Positions 61,211 through 64,000 of a stretch of 64,000 nucleotides of DNA are shown here, in pieces. Made by a program: the position numbers and the translations under genes. Each line of letters opens with the position of its first letter. The stretch's first letter is position 1. The stretch covers positions 9,085,326 through 9,149,325 of the forward strand of contig NC_034424.1 in assembly GCF_002078875.1 (NCBI RefSeq), in the 5' to 3' direction. This DNA comes from Numida meleagris. Lineage: Eukaryota; Chordata; Aves; Galliformes; Numididae. The notes beneath the pieces are model-generated. The model saw nothing but the letters and a program-made list of their open reading frames with translations. It did no database searches and was not told where the DNA came from.

Positions 61211-64000
61211 AAAGAGACTGAAATTGTATTTTGGTCTCAGGCACTCAGCAGTAAATAAAGTATTCCCTTCTTGTCTTGCCACCAACGCTGATGCAGTGCT
61301 GATGAAAGGTGCCAGGATGCCGACCTTGGTGGCTGCTTCTCCTTCCTGCACAGGGGCTGTAAGGAGCAGAGCTCGCCCTGCAGTTGCACAGCTCTTGGCT
61401 CAGGTGCTGGCCGTGCTGGGCTGCTGCATTTGATTGCTTGTAGGAAGGCGTCTGCTGGAGGAGGCGGGGAGTGGGAGATGTGGGATATAGCCTGAGATTC
61501 GCAGAGCCGCCTTGCCCCATCTCCTCCCCTCGGTCACTCTTCTGATGGCCATTTTTCTTTCCAGGAACTCATGTGCTTTGCTTTCTCTCCAACTCTGTCA
61601 CTTTTTACGAACTCAAACAAAATGTAGGGAAGCAAACACCTCTCTGAAAGTACTTCCAGTAAGTCGATATGATAGTGTCTGAGAAACGCTGAAACCATTC
61701 CCGGGCTCCGAGAGCAGGCCGCGGTGGTGTCAAGGAGAGTGTCACAGCGCGTGCAGCTGGGCGTGCAGCTCCTGTTACAGCCTGCCAGGGCTCCTTGCCG
61801 CTGCCGGGCGCTGCTGTGGGGATGCGGAGCGCAGCGGCCGGTGCCGTGTTTCAGGGCACGGGACAAGGCGTGCACATCACGCAGTTGCTTGCCCAGCCTG
61901 GCTTCCTGATAATCCTTGCCCCATTCAAGCAATTTCATCTCAACTTGCATGCAGTATTTGATGTATCTGAAGCTCTAACGTGGGCCAGACAGCGGCCAGC
62001 CGTGTGAACAGCCCTCAGCGAGGGGCTGGGCGGGATCAGGCTGCGGTGGGGTCGGCTGGCTCTGCTGGAGCAGGGGTGGCTGACACCAGCCCAGCGCGCT
62101 GCCGCACAGTTTTGGTTTTAGAAGGCGTGTGCTGTGGAGGAGGCAGCAGAGCGAGCAGTGCAGCAGTGCCTGCCTGCCCCTGGCATGGCCCAGCGGGGGA
62201 CACCTGCACTGCACGCACACGGGGCCCCGGCTCTGCACCATTCTGTATGGAAAAGTTCTGGTGTTGCTCAAGATCAGATGTGAGGTGTCAGATGTGACTG
62301 CTGGAATGCAGAGGAAAGATTAAGTTTTCACATTAACAGAGATCTTGGCAAGCTCCAGATTTTTCAGCTTTTCATAGTTTGCAGAGGTGCCAAGAACCAA
62401 GGCAAACAAAGGGTGAAAAATATTTCATTCATCCTGTAAACAGCCGGCGCTGGGACACTCCGTATTGGCTGAGTCAAGTGCCAGGCTCTGGATCCAGCCC
62501 TGTGCAGGAATGCTCTCTTCTGAGGCTTGTCTTTGTAGGATCTCTGGCAAGGAGAGGAGTGCTTTTGTGTTGGAAAGCAGCAAGTAGGACTGGGCAAATG
62601 CAAGGACGGTTCAGTGAAATGCAGTTCTTACTAAGTGTGCATAAGCCATGTAAGTTTGTACATGCCATAACTGAAAGGTATTTGGTCTCCAGAAAGCTGT
62701 TCACAAATTTCCTTGTGCTTCACACTCAGTGTATAATGTCCGCAGTAGAAAACCCCTTTTTCAACTTGGAAGGAGACATAAGGCAAAGAAAAGCTTTGAA
62801 GAACCATTGCTACCTGCCACATCTTCCTTAGCCTGCCACCATTTCAGCGCTAGGGCATTTTCCTCTGTCATGACAAGTCTTGCTGGGAGAATGTGCCCTG
62901 CCAATCTGGAATCCTACAATTAACAAAACACCGAGTTTGTCTTTCATGCAGTTTGCACTTGGAATTCAGTGTTGCAAATTGCAGCCTGGGTCAAAAATTT
63001 ATCAGGGCCAAAAAGGCAGTGGGCATCTCTCTGGATTGCCTTATTACTCACATGTAGTAATGAGCAGATAACACTGCATCATTCCAGATTGGATATCTCA
63101 ACCTTGCTGCTTCAGAGCACAAATTGCTCTCCTGCTGCAGGGGCAGGGAGATGTGCTGCTGGCAGCACTGTTTTCCTGCTCTCTGTAGCAGCTCATCCTG
63201 CAGCAGTCCCTGTGCTGTGAGTTGTCACTGTGGGGGGACACTCTGCTTCTGAAGCTTCCTGCTTCTGTGCTTGGTGCTCCTGAGTGTGCCCCCTGTAACT
63301 GGAAGGTTTTTTCTCCCATGCACGCTCCAGCACCCTCCACTCCAGGAAACAAGGAGCACACATTCCAAATTAATTATTGTGTCACCCAAAGTAAATCTGT
63401 GTAACAAAATCTCATCAGCTAACTTGACAGGATGAAAGCCTTCCCTGAGCTCCCTGCGAGGTCCCCAGCCCCTCTGCCTGCTTGGTGTGCTGGGGAGGCT
63501 GTGGTGCTCAGCACTTTGCACTGCTGCTGTGGCACCCAGCGATACCAGCCAGGAGCTAAGGGCAGCGCTGCAAATTGATGGGGATCTGAAACCTTTGTGA
63601 GCAAAATCCTTCCTCTCCTACCTACATAGATCAGACAGACTCCAGCCTTTAGAAGCAAATGGCTTTGAGAGGCAGAAACTGCACCTTGGCAGAGGAGAAG
63701 CAGCTTTGCTGCAAACCATGTGCAGTGATTTAGGGAATCTGTCTGTGTACATCTTCTGAACTCTGGCTGAGGTTATGGAGCTGCTGTGTGAGTGTTTCAA
63801 GTGTGTTGTTTCCACATGTCATGCATCTTTCAGATTGAGCATTGTGAAGGTCCCTTAGGTGTGAGTACATCCCACTACAATGGGAATGAAGCAGGGCTGC
63901 AGCCTAGGCAGCATCTCAGCTGAGAGCTGGTAGGGCTGGGGAGCCAGGTAGGATGTGATGCTGAGGCTTGAACGCAGCAGTGCCTGGGAAATTAAAGGAA

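Larger units (their letters stand above)
53261..64000. other. Noncoding interval to the end of the window
   Basis: No convincing exon is seen. It contains one CR1 tail, a GAATA-type simple repeat, AT-rich blocks at 54.35-54.62 and 61.09-61.21 kb, and GC-rich patches near 58.25-58.9, 60.4-60.6 and 61.7-62.25 kb. Frames such as 55394-55894 (+), 61534-61950 (-) and 62379-62831 (+) have no recognised similarity. The last 2 kb show nothing I can name. Confidence 0.6.

Noticed and set aside
28481..64000. NEK6 coding exons expected downstream of LHX2 by mammalian gene order
   Set aside because: No kinase motifs or matching exon translations were found in the window.
1..64000. CRISPR arrays, bacterial operons, phage or plasmid modules
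   Set aside because: No regularly spaced direct repeats or prokaryotic gene structure; the sequence is vertebrate.

Overview
The window looks like avian (probably chicken-like) nuclear DNA. It has vertebrate intron-exon structure, two chicken-repeat-1 (CR1) retrotransposon tails, very low interspersed-repeat density, and alternating AT-rich blocks and GC-rich, CpG-containing patches. The only protein-coding sequence I can support is the 3' end of one LIM-homeobox gene of the LHX2/LHX9 subfamily, best called LHX2, on the + strand. Nothing bacterial, plasmid or phage-like is present. No other reading frame shows recognisable protein similarity.

Layout: 1-872 is the end of an intron. 873-1071 is an exon that completes the linker after the LIM domains and encodes most of the homeodomain. 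1072-8329 is a 7.3 kb intron that interrupts homeodomain helix 3. 8330-8617 is the last coding exon, ending in the C-terminal tail and a TGA stop. The 3' UTR follows, with a perfect AU-rich hairpin 12 bases after the stop and a first AATAAA at 9106. From about 9.1 kb to 64 kb I find no convincing coding exon. This stretch contains a CpG island with strong + strand splice-donor matches (about 26.7-28.5 kb), several AT-rich blocks carrying homeodomain (TAATTA) and E-box (CACCTG/CAGCTG) sites that look like candidate conserved noncoding elements, CTCF-like sites, a few simple repeats, the CR1 tails, a decayed CR1/L3-type LINE reverse-transcriptase relic near 52.6-53.3 kb, and fragments resembling old amniote-wide repeats.

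How the parts may work together: a developmental transcription-factor gene followed by tens of kilobases without genes is the usual arrangement of a long-range regulatory landscape. The CpG island could be the promoter of a long noncoding RNA or an untranslated first exon of a gene beyond the window. In mammals NEK6 lies downstream of LHX2, but no NEK6 coding sequence was seen here. Assignments of enhancers, CTCF sites and the CpG-island transcript are inference from sequence alone. I found no sign of a new molecular system. The most unusual direct observations are the post-stop hairpin, the possible truncated-homeodomain isoform, the LHX2/LHX9-mixed C-terminal tail, the near-palindrome at 17.7 kb and the orphan CpG island.
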